A DNA stretch of 64,000 nucleotides from Cronobacter malonaticus LMG 23826 (GCF_001277215.2 NZ_CP013940.1:992001-1056000); one strand, 5' to 3'; shown: positions 37,706 to 46,614, counted from the first letter of the stretch. Made by a program: numbers and translations. Notes: generated by a model from the letters alone, not told the origin.

Positions 37706-38941
37706 TCAGGCGGCTGTTTCTTCAAGACGCTGGCGTTTACGCAGCGACGGGAACAGGCGCATCCAGAGCCCGACTACTACCAGCGTGCCGATACCGCCGA
37801 TGGCCGCAGCGGGCACGGTGCCCAGCAGCGCGGCCAGCATGCCGGATTCAAATTCGCCAAGCTGGTTCGAGGTATTAATAAATATTGAGTTAACGGCGTT
37901 CACGCGCCCGAGCATGTCGTTGGGCGTATCGAGCTGCACCAGCGCGCCGCGGATAACCATGCTCACCATATCAAACCCGCCTGTTGCGAAAAGCGCGATA
38001 AGCGAGAGCCACAGGTTGCTTGAGAGCGCAAACACCAGCGTTGCCACGCCAAAGCCCGCCACCGACAAAAACATAATCATCCCGACATGTTTCTCAAGCG
38101 ACCGTCGGCTTAGCCAGAAGCCCACCAGCAGCGCGCCCACGGCAGGCGCGGCGCGCAGCAGCCCCAGCCCCCACGGGCCGATGTGCAGAATATCGTGCGC
38201 GTAAATCGGCAGCAGCGCAGTGGCGCCGCCCAGCAGCACCGCAAAGAGATCGAGCGAAATCACGCCCAGCACGTCCGGGCGCTCGCGGATAAACTTCACG
38301 CCTGCAAAGAGCGTGGCGAGACTCGCGGGCTGGCGCGCAGGCGGTGCCTGTTCATAGCGCAGGCGGCTCACCATCACGACCGAAATGAGATACAGCACGG
38401 CGGTCAGCGCATAAACCACCTGCGCGCCGAAGACATACAGCAGGCCGCCCAGCGCAGGCCCCATAATCATCGCCGCCTGGCTTGATACCGCGCTCGCCGC
38501 CGTGGCGCGCGCCAGCAGAGCAGGCGGAACCAGCGCCGGCAGCATCGACTGCAACGACGGCGCTTCCATCACTTTGGCGACGGAAATAATAAAAATCAGC
38601 CCGAGGATAATCTTCACATCGGCGAGATGCGCCACCGTGGCGGCGGCCAGCGCGGCGATGGCGAGCCACTCCACCAGTTGGCCAATTAACACCACCCGGC
38701 GGCGATCGCGCTGATCGGCAATGTGCCCCGCCCAGAGCGCCAGCGTCACGGATGGAAGAAACTGCACCAGGCCTATCAGGCCGAGATAAAACGCGCTGTG
38801 GGTAAGGGCGTAAATCTGCCAGCCCACAACGATAGACAACATCTGGAAACCAAAGCCGGAGCAGGTTCGCGCCAGCCAGAATGCGACAAACGAACGGTGC
38901 GCCAGCAGCGACGCGCCACCATCAGAGTGTACAGAAGCCAT
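37706..38941 (-). CDS. MFS transporter, EntS-like family
   Basis: A 411-residue major-facilitator protein with about 12 hydrophobic segments, in the same subfamily as EntS (MFS_3 type). Matching blocks are SFVAFWLARTCSGFGFQMLSIVVGWQIY, the loop GHIADQRDRRRVVLIGQ and the C-terminal TPNDMLGRVNAVNSIFINTSNQLGEFE. The substrate is unknown; EntS relatives export siderophores and other small products. It is a single gene with its own terminator and no Fur-like box in front, so a siderophore role is not supported by regulation. It is not present beside ybdD in E. coli K-12. Confidence 0.85.
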   Translation of the reverse strand: MASVHSDGGASLLAHRSFVAFWLARTCSGFGFQMLSIVVGWQIYALTHSAFYLGLIGLVQFLPSVTLALWAGHIADQRDRRRVVLIGQLVEWLAIAALAAATVAHLADVKIILGLIFIISVAKVMEAPSLQSMLPALVPPALLARATAASAVSSQAAMIMGPALGGLLYVFGAQVVYALTAVLYLISVVMVSRLRYEQAPPARQPASLATLFAGVKFIRERPDVLGVISLDLFAVLLGGATALLPIYAHDILHIGPWGLGLLRAAPAVGALLVGFWLSRRSLEKHVGMIMFLSVAGFGVATLVFALSSNLWLSLIALFATGGFDMVSMVIRGALVQLDTPNDMLGRVNAVNSIFINTSNQLGEFESGMLAALLGTVPAAAIGGIGTLVVVGLWMRLFPSLRKRQRLEETAA

Positions 38942-39055
38942 AAACCATCCCGAACGTATAAAAACGCGGCGTGAAAGAATAGTTATCGCCGCGTGAGCGA
39001 GGTTTAAGCCTACAGGGATTTCGCAAAAAGTGGCATCGCACCCTGTGCGATTTAG

Positions 39056-40144
39056 TTAGCGGGCGAAGGTTTCCACTTTTTCAAAGGCCGAGCGCAGTGT
39101 CGCGGGCGACAGCGCCACCGGAAGGGCGTGAATGGATTCCACCGGGCGCAGCGTGTGGGCGATAACGCGCTCCAGCTCCGCCGCGTTATGAATATCGACA
39201 TCCAGCTCTGCAAGCGTGGTAGGCAGCCTGAAGCGCCGCCAGGCGTCAATGAGCTGCGCCAGCACCTCGTCCTGGCCGAGCAGAGCGCTCTGCACCAGGA
39301 TGCCGTAAGCCACTTTGGTGCCGTGCAGATATTTTTCCGTCTGCGGCAGTACGGTCAGGCCGTTGTGTACCGCATGCGCCGCCGCCACGCGCGTATAGCG
39401 CTCGCCAAGTCCGCCGACCATGCCGCCGCCCGCAATAATGGCATCCACCACATCGCGGAAATCCTGCGTCAGCGCGCCGCGTTGTTGACTGGCGAGCGCC
39501 GCTTCGCTCTGCTCCAGCAGCACGTCACGAATAGCGAGCGCGGCGTTGAGGCCAAGCCGTACGGTAAGCGGCAGGGTGGCGGGCGCAGGTGCCAGTACCA
39601 CGGCTTCATACCATTTGGCGAGCGTGTCGCCGATGCCCGCGAGCAGATATTCCGCTGGCGCGCGCAGGATAATCTCCGGCTCCACCAGCACCAGATGGTT
39701 GGCGTCGTCGAAAATCTCAAAATGCAGCGCCTGACCGGCGTCGTTGTACCAGACGGAGAGCGGCGTCCAGGCAGCGCAGGTGGCGGCGATGGTGGGAATG
39801 GCGACCACCGGCAGGCCAAGGCGTCGCGCCAGCGCTTTGGCGGTATCCAGCAGCGCGCCGCCGCCGACGCCAATCACCACCGCCCGATCGTCACCCGCCT
39901 CTGCCGCAAGCGCGTTGACATCGCTTTCGCTGCAATGCCCGCGAAACAAAATCCGCGTAGCGCCGGGCGCATCAATGGCGTCAGTAAGAAAAGGGCGCGC
40001 GGCGGCAATAGCGCGTTCGCCATAGACCCAGACGGCGCGTGCGAGTTGCGCCGGGGTATAGAAATCGTGCAGGCGCGCCAGCGCACCTGGGTGAGAGTAG
40101 TAATTTGCCGGGCCGGGAACCACGCGGATGTCGGTATCGCTCAT
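39056..40144 (-). CDS. hcxA: Hydroxycarboxylate dehydrogenase HcxA (YbdH)
   Basis: Member of the glycerol-dehydrogenase-like, metal-dependent alcohol dehydrogenase family; E. coli HcxA (YbdH) reduces 2-oxo acids such as 2-oxobutyrate. The product is 362 residues, the E. coli length, from the ATG at 40144; a frame from 40171 adds nine residues. The nucleotide loop is VVIGVGGGALLDTAKALARRLGLPVVAIPTIAATCAAWTPLS, and metal-binding residues are in GIGDTLAKWYEA and the later histidines of AAHAVHNGL and EKYLHGTKVAYG. MetJ-box-like sequence lies 40 bases upstream, and the gene is divergent from the ABC importer. Inference: its role is tied to methionine-derived keto acids. Confidence 0.92.
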   Translation of the reverse strand: MSDTDIRVVPGPANYYSHPGALARLHDFYTPAQLARAVWVYGERAIAAARPFLTDAIDAPGATRILFRGHCSESDVNALAAEAGDDRAVVIGVGGGALLDTAKALARRLGLPVVAIPTIAATCAAWTPLSVWYNDAGQALHFEIFDDANHLVLVEPEIILRAPAEYLLAGIGDTLAKWYEAVVLAPAPATLPLTVRLGLNAALAIRDVLLEQSEAALASQQRGALTQDFRDVVDAIIAGGGMVGGLGERYTRVAAAHAVHNGLTVLPQTEKYLHGTKVAYGILVQSALLGQDEVLAQLIDAWRRFRLPTTLAELDVDIHNAAELERVIAHTLRPVESIHALPVALSPATLRSAFEKVETFAR

Positions 40145-40183
40145 GAGAGTTGTCCTTGTCTTTTTTTCCATCCTGCCACAGAA

Positions 40184-40199
40184 AGCCGTCCGGACGTCT
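40184..40199. promoter_or_regulatory. Two MetJ boxes upstream of hcxA
   Basis: Adjacent 8-mers AGCCGTCC and GGACGTCT match the MetJ consensus AGACGTCT at 6 and 7 of 8 positions. They lie 40 bases before the hcxA start. MetJ binds such boxes in tandem with S-adenosylmethionine as co-repressor. Confidence 0.75.
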
Positions 40200-40275
40200 G
40201 ATTATTCTCGCCCGCGCGCATGCAATTTTTTCACGTTGGCGGCGAAACGCAGCGGCAACCTGAAAAATTCTAATA

Positions 40276-40299
40276 CTACGTCCAGACATCTGGACGGCT
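40276..40299. promoter_or_regulatory. Three tandem MetJ boxes upstream of the ABC importer
   Basis: Three adjacent 8-mers, CTACGTCC, AGACATCT and GGACGGCT, match AGACGTCT at 5, 7 and 6 of 8 positions. They lie about 105 bases before the start of the ABC ATPase gene, in a promoter-like AT-rich stretch. Confidence 0.78.
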
Positions 40300-40341
40300 A
40301 ATAATTTTTTGCTTTATCTTATGCCGATTCATTCATTGCAA

Positions 40342-40386
40342 GCGGATATATCCGCATGAATGATTGACTTAACTGATTAATCATTC
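40342..40386. promoter_or_regulatory. Palindromes in the ABC importer leader
   Basis: GCGGATATATCCGC (40342-40355) is a perfect 14-bp palindrome. Directly after it, GAATGATT (40358-40365) and AATCATTC (40379-40386) form a perfect inverted repeat with a 13-base spacer ending 18 bases before the ATG. They could be sites for a second regulator or a leader hairpin. No known consensus was matched. Confidence 0.55.
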
Positions 40387-40404
40387 GTGTGGAGACGGCC
40401 CGCC

Positions 40405-41910
40405 ATGTCCCTGAACCTGCGCCTTGAGATGCGCGCAATATCTTTGGCCTTTAGCGGCTTTCCGGCGCTGACGCAGGTGGATTTCACTCTGCGGGCAGGT
40501 TCCGTACACGCGCTCACCGGCGCGAACGGTGCCGGAAAATCGACGCTAATGGCGGTGCTCTCCGGTGCCTGGGATCACTATCAGGGCCAGATCCTGCTGG
40601 ATGGCGAACCCGTACACATCCGCTCGCCGCGCGACGCCAAAGCGCTCGGCATTCATCTGGTGCAGCAGGAGGTGGACGCCGCGCTGGTGCCGGGGCTGAG
40701 CGTCGCGGAAAACATTATGCTCGACAGCCTGCGCGAGGGCGGCCTGCGCTACCGCTGGGGCGAAATCCGCCGCCGCGCCCGAGCGGCGCTGGCGCAGCTC
40801 GATGTAGAAATGGACGTTAACCGCCGCATCGACAGCTGCTCGCTTGCCGAAAAACAGCATGTGCTGCTGGCGCGTGCGCTCTCGCATCACTGCCGTTATC
40901 TGATCCTTGATGAACCGACCGCGCCGCTCGATCAGCATGAAAGCGAACGCCTGTTCGCAGTGGTCAGACGCCTCCAGGCGCAGGGCATGGGCGTAGTGTT
41001 TATCTCTCACCGTATTCATGAGCTGAAAGCCATCTGCGACACCCTGACGGTGCTGCGCGACGGCAGGCTGATTGAGAGCGGGCCGATGGCGTCACTCTCT
41101 GGCCCGCAGATCGTCGAGAAAATGCTGGGACATGCGCTCGACACGCTCTACCCGCCGCGCCGCCCCACGCCTGGCGATGCCGTATTGCTGGCGGTGGACG
41201 GGCTGCATGACGACACGCTGCTACAGGATATTTCGCTGCGCCTGCGCAAAGGGGAGATCCTGGGTATCGCCGGGCTGGCGGGGGCCGGCAAAACGGAGCT
41301 GTGCAAGGCGCTTTTTGGCGCGAGCAAAAGCACGCTGCGCGAGGGCGAGCTTGCGGGACGTCCGTGGCGGCCCACCGATCCGGCCGATTCGGTGGCGCGC
41401 GGGCTGGCGCTGGTGCCGGAAGAGCGGCGCAAAGAGGGCATTTTTATCGACGAGCCGATCGCCATGAATCTCGCCGCCAGCGCTGATGGCAGCTTTACCC
41501 GCTGGGGGCTGTTTGGTCACCGCGACGCCTGGCGCTGGGCGCAGGAGGTGATTTCGCGTCTCGGTATTCGCGCCAGCGGGCCAGAGCAGCGGCTCCGCAG
41601 GCTTTCCGGCGGTAACCAGCAGAAAGTGGCTATCGGCAAATGGCTGCGCGGCAATAGCGACGTGCTGATTTTCGATGAGCCGACGAAAGGCGTAGACGTC
41701 AAAGCCAAAACCGATCTTTTCAACCTGATTGACGGGCTCGCCCGTCAGGGCAAGGGCATTATTTACGCCTCCGGCGAGTTCGCCGAGCTGGTGGGCCTGT
41801 GCGACCGCATCTGTGTGTTGTGGGACGGGCGCATCGTGGCGGAGCTGGATGGTAGCGACGCCAGCGAAGAAACCTTATTACTCTATTCCACCGGAGGAAC
41901 CCCCGCGTGA
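40405..41910 (+). CDS. Sugar-type ABC importer ATPase (RbsA/MglA family)
   Basis: A 501-residue protein with two fused ATPase domains, as in RbsA and MglA. Domain 1 has Walker A GANGAGKST at 39-47, a degenerate signature CSLAEKQHVLLARAL and Walker B LILDEPTAPLD. Domain 2 has GLAGAGKTELCKALFG, LVPEERRKEGIF, LSGGNQQKVAIGKWL and VLIFDEPTKGVDV. The start is the ATG at 40405 with GGAG ten bases upstream. First gene of an operon with a permease, a binding protein and an LVIVD protein. Tandem MetJ boxes upstream suggest repression by methionine, and mtnK-mtnA lie downstream, so methylthioribose is the favoured substrate (inference). It is not E. coli RbsA. Confidence 0.88.
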   Translation: MSLNLRLEMRAISLAFSGFPALTQVDFTLRAGSVHALTGANGAGKSTLMAVLSGAWDHYQGQILLDGEPVHIRSPRDAKALGIHLVQQEVDAALVPGLSVAENIMLDSLREGGLRYRWGEIRRRARAALAQLDVEMDVNRRIDSCSLAEKQHVLLARALSHHCRYLILDEPTAPLDQHESERLFAVVRRLQAQGMGVVFISHRIHELKAICDTLTVLRDGRLIESGPMASLSGPQIVEKMLGHALDTLYPPRRPTPGDAVLLAVDGLHDDTLLQDISLRLRKGEILGIAGLAGAGKTELCKALFGASKSTLREGELAGRPWRPTDPADSVARGLALVPEERRKEGIFIDEPIAMNLAASADGSFTRWGLFGHRDAWRWAQEVISRLGIRASGPEQRLRRLSGGNQQKVAIGKWLRGNSDVLIFDEPTKGVDVKAKTDLFNLIDGLARQGKGIIYASGEFAELVGLCDRICVLWDGRIVAELDGSDASEETLLLYSTGGTPA

Positions 41911-42902
41911 ACAAGGCCGCAATCCTGAAGAGCACGCCGTCGGCGCGCCACCAGCTGTTTGAGTTTTTCTATAAGTGGGGGATGTTGCTGACGGTTGTGG
42001 CGCTGGTCGCGCTGTTCGGCATCGCCTCGGACAACTTTCTCGATCCGTTCAACATCATCAACATTCTGCGCTCCATCGCAATCGTGACGGTGATCGCTAT
42101 CGGCGTCTCCATCTCGCTGACCATCGGCGGGTTCGATCTTTCGGTGGGATCGACGGCGTCGCTGGCCAATGCGCTGGTGATCTCGCTGTTCGTCTGGCAC
42201 GGCTTCGGCACAACGGAGGCGATCGTCATCACGCTTGCGCTCTGCACGCTGGTCGGGCTGTTTAACGCGTTTCTGATTGTGGTGCTGAAAATCCCCGACA
42301 TGCTCGCCACGCTTGCCAGCCTGTTTGTAATTCAGGGCGTTGCGATGACCTACAGCTACGGCGGTTCGATCACCCAGAACATGGTTCTGCCGAGCGGCGA
42401 GATGGCGGAGGGCGTGATTCCTGATGCCTTCAGCCTGCTCGGCCAGGTGCCGGTGATTGTGATTGTGATGCTAGTGGTAACGGTCGTGGCGCAGCTTGGG
42501 CTGTCGCTGACCACCCACGGGCGGCGCATGTACGCCATCGGCGGCAACCCGGAGGCGGCGCACCTCTCCGGCATTCGCATTACGCGCTACAAAGTGGCGG
42601 CATATGTCATCGCCTCGCTGCTGGCGGGTCTTGGCGGCATTCTGCTTGCTTCGCGCATTGGTTCCTCGCAGGTAAACGCGGGCAGCGGTTATCTGATGGA
42701 CGCCGTCGCGGCGGCGTGGATTGGCTTTTCGCTGGCCGGCTCCGGCAAGCCGAACGCGCTCGGCACGTTAGTGGGCGCGGTGATCCTGGGCGTGCTTTCC
42801 AACGGCCTGGTGATGCTCTCGGTGCCGTATTACGCGATGGACATTATCAAAGGGCTGGTGCTCGCTGGGGCGCTTGCCATCACTTACATCCAGCGACGTT
42901 AA
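41907..42902 (+). CDS. Sugar-type ABC importer permease (RbsC family)
   Basis: A 331-residue inner-membrane permease of the branched-chain/monosaccharide family. Eight to ten hydrophobic segments are visible. The conserved loop that contacts the ATPase is EAAHLSGIRITRYKVAAYVIASLLAGLGGILLASR, and the N-terminal signature is IGGFDLSVGSTASLANALV. The GTG start at 41907 overlaps the TGA of the ATPase gene (GTGA), with GGAGG ten bases ahead. A single permease gene implies a homodimer, as in RbsC. The substrate is inferred only from context. Confidence 0.88.
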   Translation: MNKAAILKSTPSARHQLFEFFYKWGMLLTVVALVALFGIASDNFLDPFNIINILRSIAIVTVIAIGVSISLTIGGFDLSVGSTASLANALVISLFVWHGFGTTEAIVITLALCTLVGLFNAFLIVVLKIPDMLATLASLFVIQGVAMTYSYGGSITQNMVLPSGEMAEGVIPDAFSLLGQVPVIVIVMLVVTVVAQLGLSLTTHGRRMYAIGGNPEAAHLSGIRITRYKVAAYVIASLLAGLGGILLASRIGSSQVNAGSGYLMDAVAAAWIGFSLAGSGKPNALGTLVGAVILGVLSNGLVMLSVPYYAMDIIKGLVLAGALAITYIQRR

Positions 42903-42925
42903 TCACAGACAGGGAAATAAACAGA

Positions 42926-43990
42926 ATGAAAAAACTGACGCTCTCTTTACTGGCGCTGGGCCTGCTCTCATCGCTCCCCGGTTTCGCCGCCACGCCCGCG
43001 CCGGTGCCGGACGCCATCGCCAGTCACAACGGGCCGGTGCGCATCGCCGTGATCCGCAACCTGGGCTCAGACGATAACACCACGCAGTTTGTGGCGGGCG
43101 CAATCCAGGAAGGCAAAAAGCTCGGCTTTAAGGTCAGCACCTTTTTAAGCAACGGCGACGACGCGAAATTCCAGGATTTCGTCAATCAGGCCATCAGCCA
43201 GAAATATGACGGCATTATTCTCTCTCAGGGGCGCGATCCGTACTCCACCGAACTGGTGAAGCGTATTGTGGACGCGGGCATTAAAGTCTCAGTGTTTGAT
43301 ACCGCCGTGAAAGGCGAGATCCCGGGCGTCACCGTCACCCAGCAGGATGACGCGTCGCTCACGCAGCTCTCCGCGGGCCAGTTGGTGAAAGATTTCAACG
43401 GCAAGGCGAACATTATCAAGCTGTGGGTGGCGGGCTTCCCGCCGATGGAGCGTCGCCAGGCGGCGTACCAGGAGATCCTGAAGCAAAACCCCGGCATTAA
43501 AGAGCTGGAATCGATAGGCGCGGTCTCCTCGGACGTGCAGGGCGATACCGCCAACAAAGTGGGCGCGGTGCTGGCGAAATACCCGAAAGGCCAGATTGAC
43601 GCCATCTGGGGCACCTGGGACGCCTTCAGCCAGGGCGCTTACAAGGCGCTGAAAGAGAATGGCCGCACCGAGATCAAGCTCTACAGCATCGATATCTCCA
43701 ACCAGGATTTGCAACTGATGCGCGAAGCGGGCAGCCCGTGGAAAGTGAGCGTGGCGGTGGATCCGAAGCTGATTGGCGCAACCAACGTGCGGCTTATCGC
43801 CAATAAAATCGCCGGCGAGCCGACGCCGGCCACCTATGATTTTAAAGCCGCGGCCATCCCGCAGGCATTGCTGGCAAGCCAGAGCGGGCCGGTGAACGTG
43901 GCGGCGCTCGGTAAAATCATTCCGGGCTGGGGCCAGACCGAGGATTTCATCGCGCCGTGGTTTGCGACGCTTGAAGCGAAGCACAAATAA
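42926..43990 (+). CDS. Sugar-type ABC importer periplasmic binding protein
   Basis: A 354-residue exported protein of the RbsB/LacI-type binding family. The signal peptide is MKKLTLSLLALGLLSSLPGFA with cleavage near residue 20-22. The mature protein begins the first lobe with GPVRIAVIRNLGSDDNTTQFVAGAIQEGKKLGF, typical of pentose and autoinducer binders. DGIILSQGRDP and SVFDTAVKGEIPGVTVTQQDD line the expected ligand pocket, and IDAIWGTWDAFSQGAYKAL the second lobe. The start at 42926 was chosen for the signal peptide; the frame is open far upstream inside the permease. Its stop overlaps the LVIVD gene by one base. Confidence 0.88.
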   Translation: MKKLTLSLLALGLLSSLPGFAATPAPVPDAIASHNGPVRIAVIRNLGSDDNTTQFVAGAIQEGKKLGFKVSTFLSNGDDAKFQDFVNQAISQKYDGIILSQGRDPYSTELVKRIVDAGIKVSVFDTAVKGEIPGVTVTQQDDASLTQLSAGQLVKDFNGKANIIKLWVAGFPPMERRQAAYQEILKQNPGIKELESIGAVSSDVQGDTANKVGAVLAKYPKGQIDAIWGTWDAFSQGAYKALKENGRTEIKLYSIDISNQDLQLMREAGSPWKVSVAVDPKLIGATNVRLIANKIAGEPTPATYDFKAAAIPQALLASQSGPVNVAALGKIIPGWGQTEDFIAPWFATLEAKHK

Positions 43991-45234
43991 TGGCGGGCGA
44001 GTTACCGCGCCCGGACTACAGCCGCAATATGCGGCTGATTGGCCACTCCGACCAGGGCGGCCGCCCGGACGGCGTGCAGGTGATGGTGCACCGGGGATTT
44101 GCGTATATCGGCCATATGGTGTCGCAGGGGTTTTCCATCGTTGACGTGCGCGACCCGAAGCACCCGAAAGCGGCGGGCTATGTGCCCGCGCCGCCCGGCA
44201 CCTGGAATGTGCATTTACAGGCGCACGATGACCTGCTGCTGGTGATCAACGCCCGCGATCTCTTTGCCGATGCGCGCTTCGCCGACGAAAAAGTCTATTA
44301 CACCCGTTCGGTCGGCGAGACGGTGCGCGATGTCCACGACAAAGGCTGGAGCGCGGGGCTTCGCGTGTTTGATATCGCCACACCCGATAAACCGCGCGAA
44401 ATCGGCTTTCTGCCGCTTAACGGCATCGGCATTCACCGCATCTGGTATGTCGGCGGGCGCTGGGCGTATGTCTCGGCGCTTCTTGATGGCTTTACCGATT
44501 ACATTTTCCTCACCATCGACCTGGCCGACCCGCGCAAACCGGAAGTGGCGGGGCGCTGGTGGCTGCCGGGGATGCATCAGGCGGCGGGGGAGACACCCGG
44601 CTGGCCCGAAGGCAAACGCTATGCGCTGCACCATGCGATTATCGCGGGCGATACCGCCTACGGGAGCTGGCGCGACGGTGGGCTGACGATTCTCGATGTA
44701 AAAGACCGCAGCCAGCCGACACTTATTGCGCACCGTAACTGGAGCCCGCCGTTTGGCGGCGGCACGCATACCGCGCTGCCGCTGCCGGATCGCAATCTGC
44801 TGGTGGTGCTGGATGAAGCCGTGCTGGATAACCAGCAGGATGGCGAAAAGCATATCTGGCTGTTTGATATCCGCGAGCCGTCGAACCCGGTGAGTATTTC
44901 GACCTTCCCGCAGCCGGATGAAACCGACTACGTGGCGAAAGGCGCGCACTTCGGGCCGCATAATCTGCACGAGAACCGCCCCGGCAGTTTTGTGAGTTCG
45001 ACGCTGATTTTTGCCACCTGGCAGAACGCGGGTGTGCGCGCTTACGATATCTCGAACCCGTACCGGCCAGTAGAGACTGGCGCGCTGGTGCCCGCCGCGC
45101 CAGAGCGAATGATGGATACGCGGCCCGGACGCCCGCCGGTGATTCAGTCATGCGATGTGTTTGTGGATGCGCAGGGGATTATTTACAGCACGGATTATAA
45201 CGGCGGGTTGTCGGTGATTGAGTATCAGGGGTAA
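43990..45234 (+). CDS. LVIVD-repeat beta-propeller protein in a MetJ-box operon
   Basis: A 414-residue protein with repeated beta-propeller blades of the LVIVD type: QGFSIVDVRDPKHPKAAGY, AGLRVFDIATPDKPREIGF, IFLTIDLADPRKPEVAG, GGLTILDVKDRSQPTLI, IWLFDIREPSNPVSIS and AGVRAYDISNPYRPVETG. There is no signal peptide, so it should be cytoplasmic, unlike many LVIVD proteins. Histidine-containing motifs between blades (ALHHAI, GGGTHTALPL, FGPHNLHENRPG) look like a metal site. The ATG overlaps the binding-protein stop (TAATG), so it belongs to the importer operon. Function unknown. A metal-dependent lyase, oxidase or isomerase acting on the imported compound is possible but unproven. Confidence 0.8.
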   Translation: MAGELPRPDYSRNMRLIGHSDQGGRPDGVQVMVHRGFAYIGHMVSQGFSIVDVRDPKHPKAAGYVPAPPGTWNVHLQAHDDLLLVINARDLFADARFADEKVYYTRSVGETVRDVHDKGWSAGLRVFDIATPDKPREIGFLPLNGIGIHRIWYVGGRWAYVSALLDGFTDYIFLTIDLADPRKPEVAGRWWLPGMHQAAGETPGWPEGKRYALHHAIIAGDTAYGSWRDGGLTILDVKDRSQPTLIAHRNWSPPFGGGTHTALPLPDRNLLVVLDEAVLDNQQDGEKHIWLFDIREPSNPVSISTFPQPDETDYVAKGAHFGPHNLHENRPGSFVSSTLIFATWQNAGVRAYDISNPYRPVETGALVPAAPERMMDTRPGRPPVIQSCDVFVDAQGIIYSTDYNGGLSVIEYQG

Positions 45235-45261
45235 AGCGACGGCGGGTGGGGACAGGATGAT

Positions 45262-45344
45262 GGCGGGTGCGCTTTGCTTACCCGCCCTACAAACCCGACG
45301 TTGGCCTTCTTCCCTGTAAGGTGGGTAAGCGCAGCGCACCCACC
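45262..45344. repeat. Inverted pair of REP-like palindromes between the LVIVD gene and mtnK
   Basis: GGCGGGTGCGC...TTACCCGCC begins at 45262 and its inverse GGTGGGTAAGCGC...GCACCCACC covers 45320-45344. The pair fills the gap between two convergent genes and may protect both transcript ends. Confidence 0.82.
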
Positions 45345-45352
45345 GGGGCCGA

Positions 45353-46552
45353 TTAACCGTACTGCCGCACGCGGGCGATAAACTCGTCGGCGCTCTCGAT
45401 ACGCGGGGCAAGGAGGATCAGCGCCTTGCCAAGCCCGATGGCGTGGCGCAGGCACGAAAGCTTCATCTCTTCATCCCGAATGGTATCGATATCCGCTACG
45501 TGAGACAGCCCGACGCTTCGGCGGATAAGTTCCGTACCGGCAAAACCAATGGCGTCCGCCCACACCTTTTTCAAAAACTCGCTGGCGTAACCTGGCTCGG
45601 CCAGCGCCGCGTCGCGGGTTTTCTCGCGCGCCAGCGTCTGGAAACGCTCGGCGAAGGTGTGCCACAGCGTGGCGATATCGGTCAGGCGCTGCTCGCGCGC
45701 GTCGGCGGCTTCGCGGATGCCAAGCTGGCCCGGCGCGCCGCAGTAGTTCAGCAGCAGATTGCCGATGGCCGTCCCAACGTCAAAGCCCACCGGGCCGAAA
45801 TACCCGAACTCGGCGTCGATCGCCTTCAGGCTGCCGTCGGCGACAAAAATCGAGCCGCTGTGAATATCGCCGTGCAGCAGCGCTTCGGCATGGGAGAAAA
45901 AGCGGTGCTTGAGCGCAGCCACAGCGCACTTCAGCGCGGCATCGTCGCGCAGCGCGGCGACCTCGGCTTCAAGTTCAGCCGGGTAGTTATTGCGCTCATG
46001 AACCTGATACGGATCGTTAAAGAAGAGATCTTCGGTGATCTCACACATCTCCGGGTTGATAAAGCGCGCCACTTCGGCCTTTTTCGCATGGGGATGCAGA
46101 TAAAAATCGCTGGTATGAAACAGCGTCTGCGCCAGATATTCGCCAAGCTGTCGCGCAGCCTGCGGATAGTGCGCGCCTTTGATGAGTTCACCGCGCCAGA
46201 TGCGGTGATCGGAGAGATCTTCCATCACCATGACGGCAAGCGTGGGATCGTAATGATGAATTTTAACCGTGTGCGCCGGGCAGTGCTGATAGTGCGCCAC
46301 CAGCGTCTGGGCTTCGAGGCGCGCGCGATCGAGCGTCAGCGGCCAGGATTCCCCCACGCAGCGCACATAGGGCAGCGCCTGTTTCACGATAATGCGGCTG
46401 ACGCCCTGTTTATCAAAGATTTTAAAGACCAGATTGAGATTGCCGTCGCCGATCTCCTGCGCGCTCACCAGTTCTTCCGGCGCGCTGAGTCCGCCAAATT
46501 GTTGCGCATAAGCCACCGCATCGCTGGCCGTAAAGGTTCGGTATTGCGACAT
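45353..46552 (-). CDS. mtnK: 5-methylthioribose kinase
   Basis: Phosphorylates 5-methylthioribose (or 5-deoxyribose-type sugars) to the 1-phosphate, the entry step of methylthioadenosine salvage. The product has 399 residues, the length of Klebsiella MtnK, starting MSQYRTF at the ATG at 46552 with GAGGATATC ahead. It has the protein-kinase-like fold: [13 protein letters not shown] (hinge), the catalytic loop [14 protein letters not shown] and metal-binding [16 protein letters not shown]. It is divergent from mtnA across MetJ boxes and convergent with the importer operon. Other salvage genes (mtnB, mtnC, mtnD) are not in the window. Confidence 0.95.
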   Translation of the reverse strand: MSQYRTFTASDAVAYAQQFGGLSAPEELVSAQEIGDGNLNLVFKIFDKQGVSRIIVKQALPYVRCVGESWPLTLDRARLEAQTLVAHYQHCPAHTVKIHHYDPTLAVMVMEDLSDHRIWRGELIKGAHYPQAARQLGEYLAQTLFHTSDFYLHPHAKKAEVARFINPEMCEITEDLFFNDPYQVHERNNYPAELEAEVAALRDDAALKCAVAALKHRFFSHAEALLHGDIHSGSIFVADGSLKAIDAEFGYFGPVGFDVGTAIGNLLLNYCGAPGQLGIREAADAREQRLTDIATLWHTFAERFQTLAREKTRDAALAEPGYASEFLKKVWADAIGFAGTELIRRSVGLSHVADIDTIRDEEMKLSCLRHAIGLGKALILLAPRIESADEFIARVRQYG

Positions 46553-46582
46553 TGCTGATATCCTCATTCAATCTGGTTATAA

Positions 46583-46614
46583 AGACGTACGGACGTCTAT
46601 ACATCTGGATTTCA
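46583..46614. promoter_or_regulatory. Tandem MetJ boxes between mtnK and mtnA
   Basis: Adjacent 8-mers AGACGTAC, GGACGTCT, ATACATCT and a weak GGATTTCA. The first three match AGACGTCT at 6, 7 and 6 of 8 positions. The site lies 31 bases before mtnK and 44 bases before mtnA and can control both. Confidence 0.85.

Noticed and set aside
39056..40144. Glycerol dehydrogenase GldA
   Set aside because: The sequence matches YbdH/HcxA along its whole length, including the ATCAAWTPLSVWYNDAGQAL block, and it lies in the cstA-ybdD neighbourhood.
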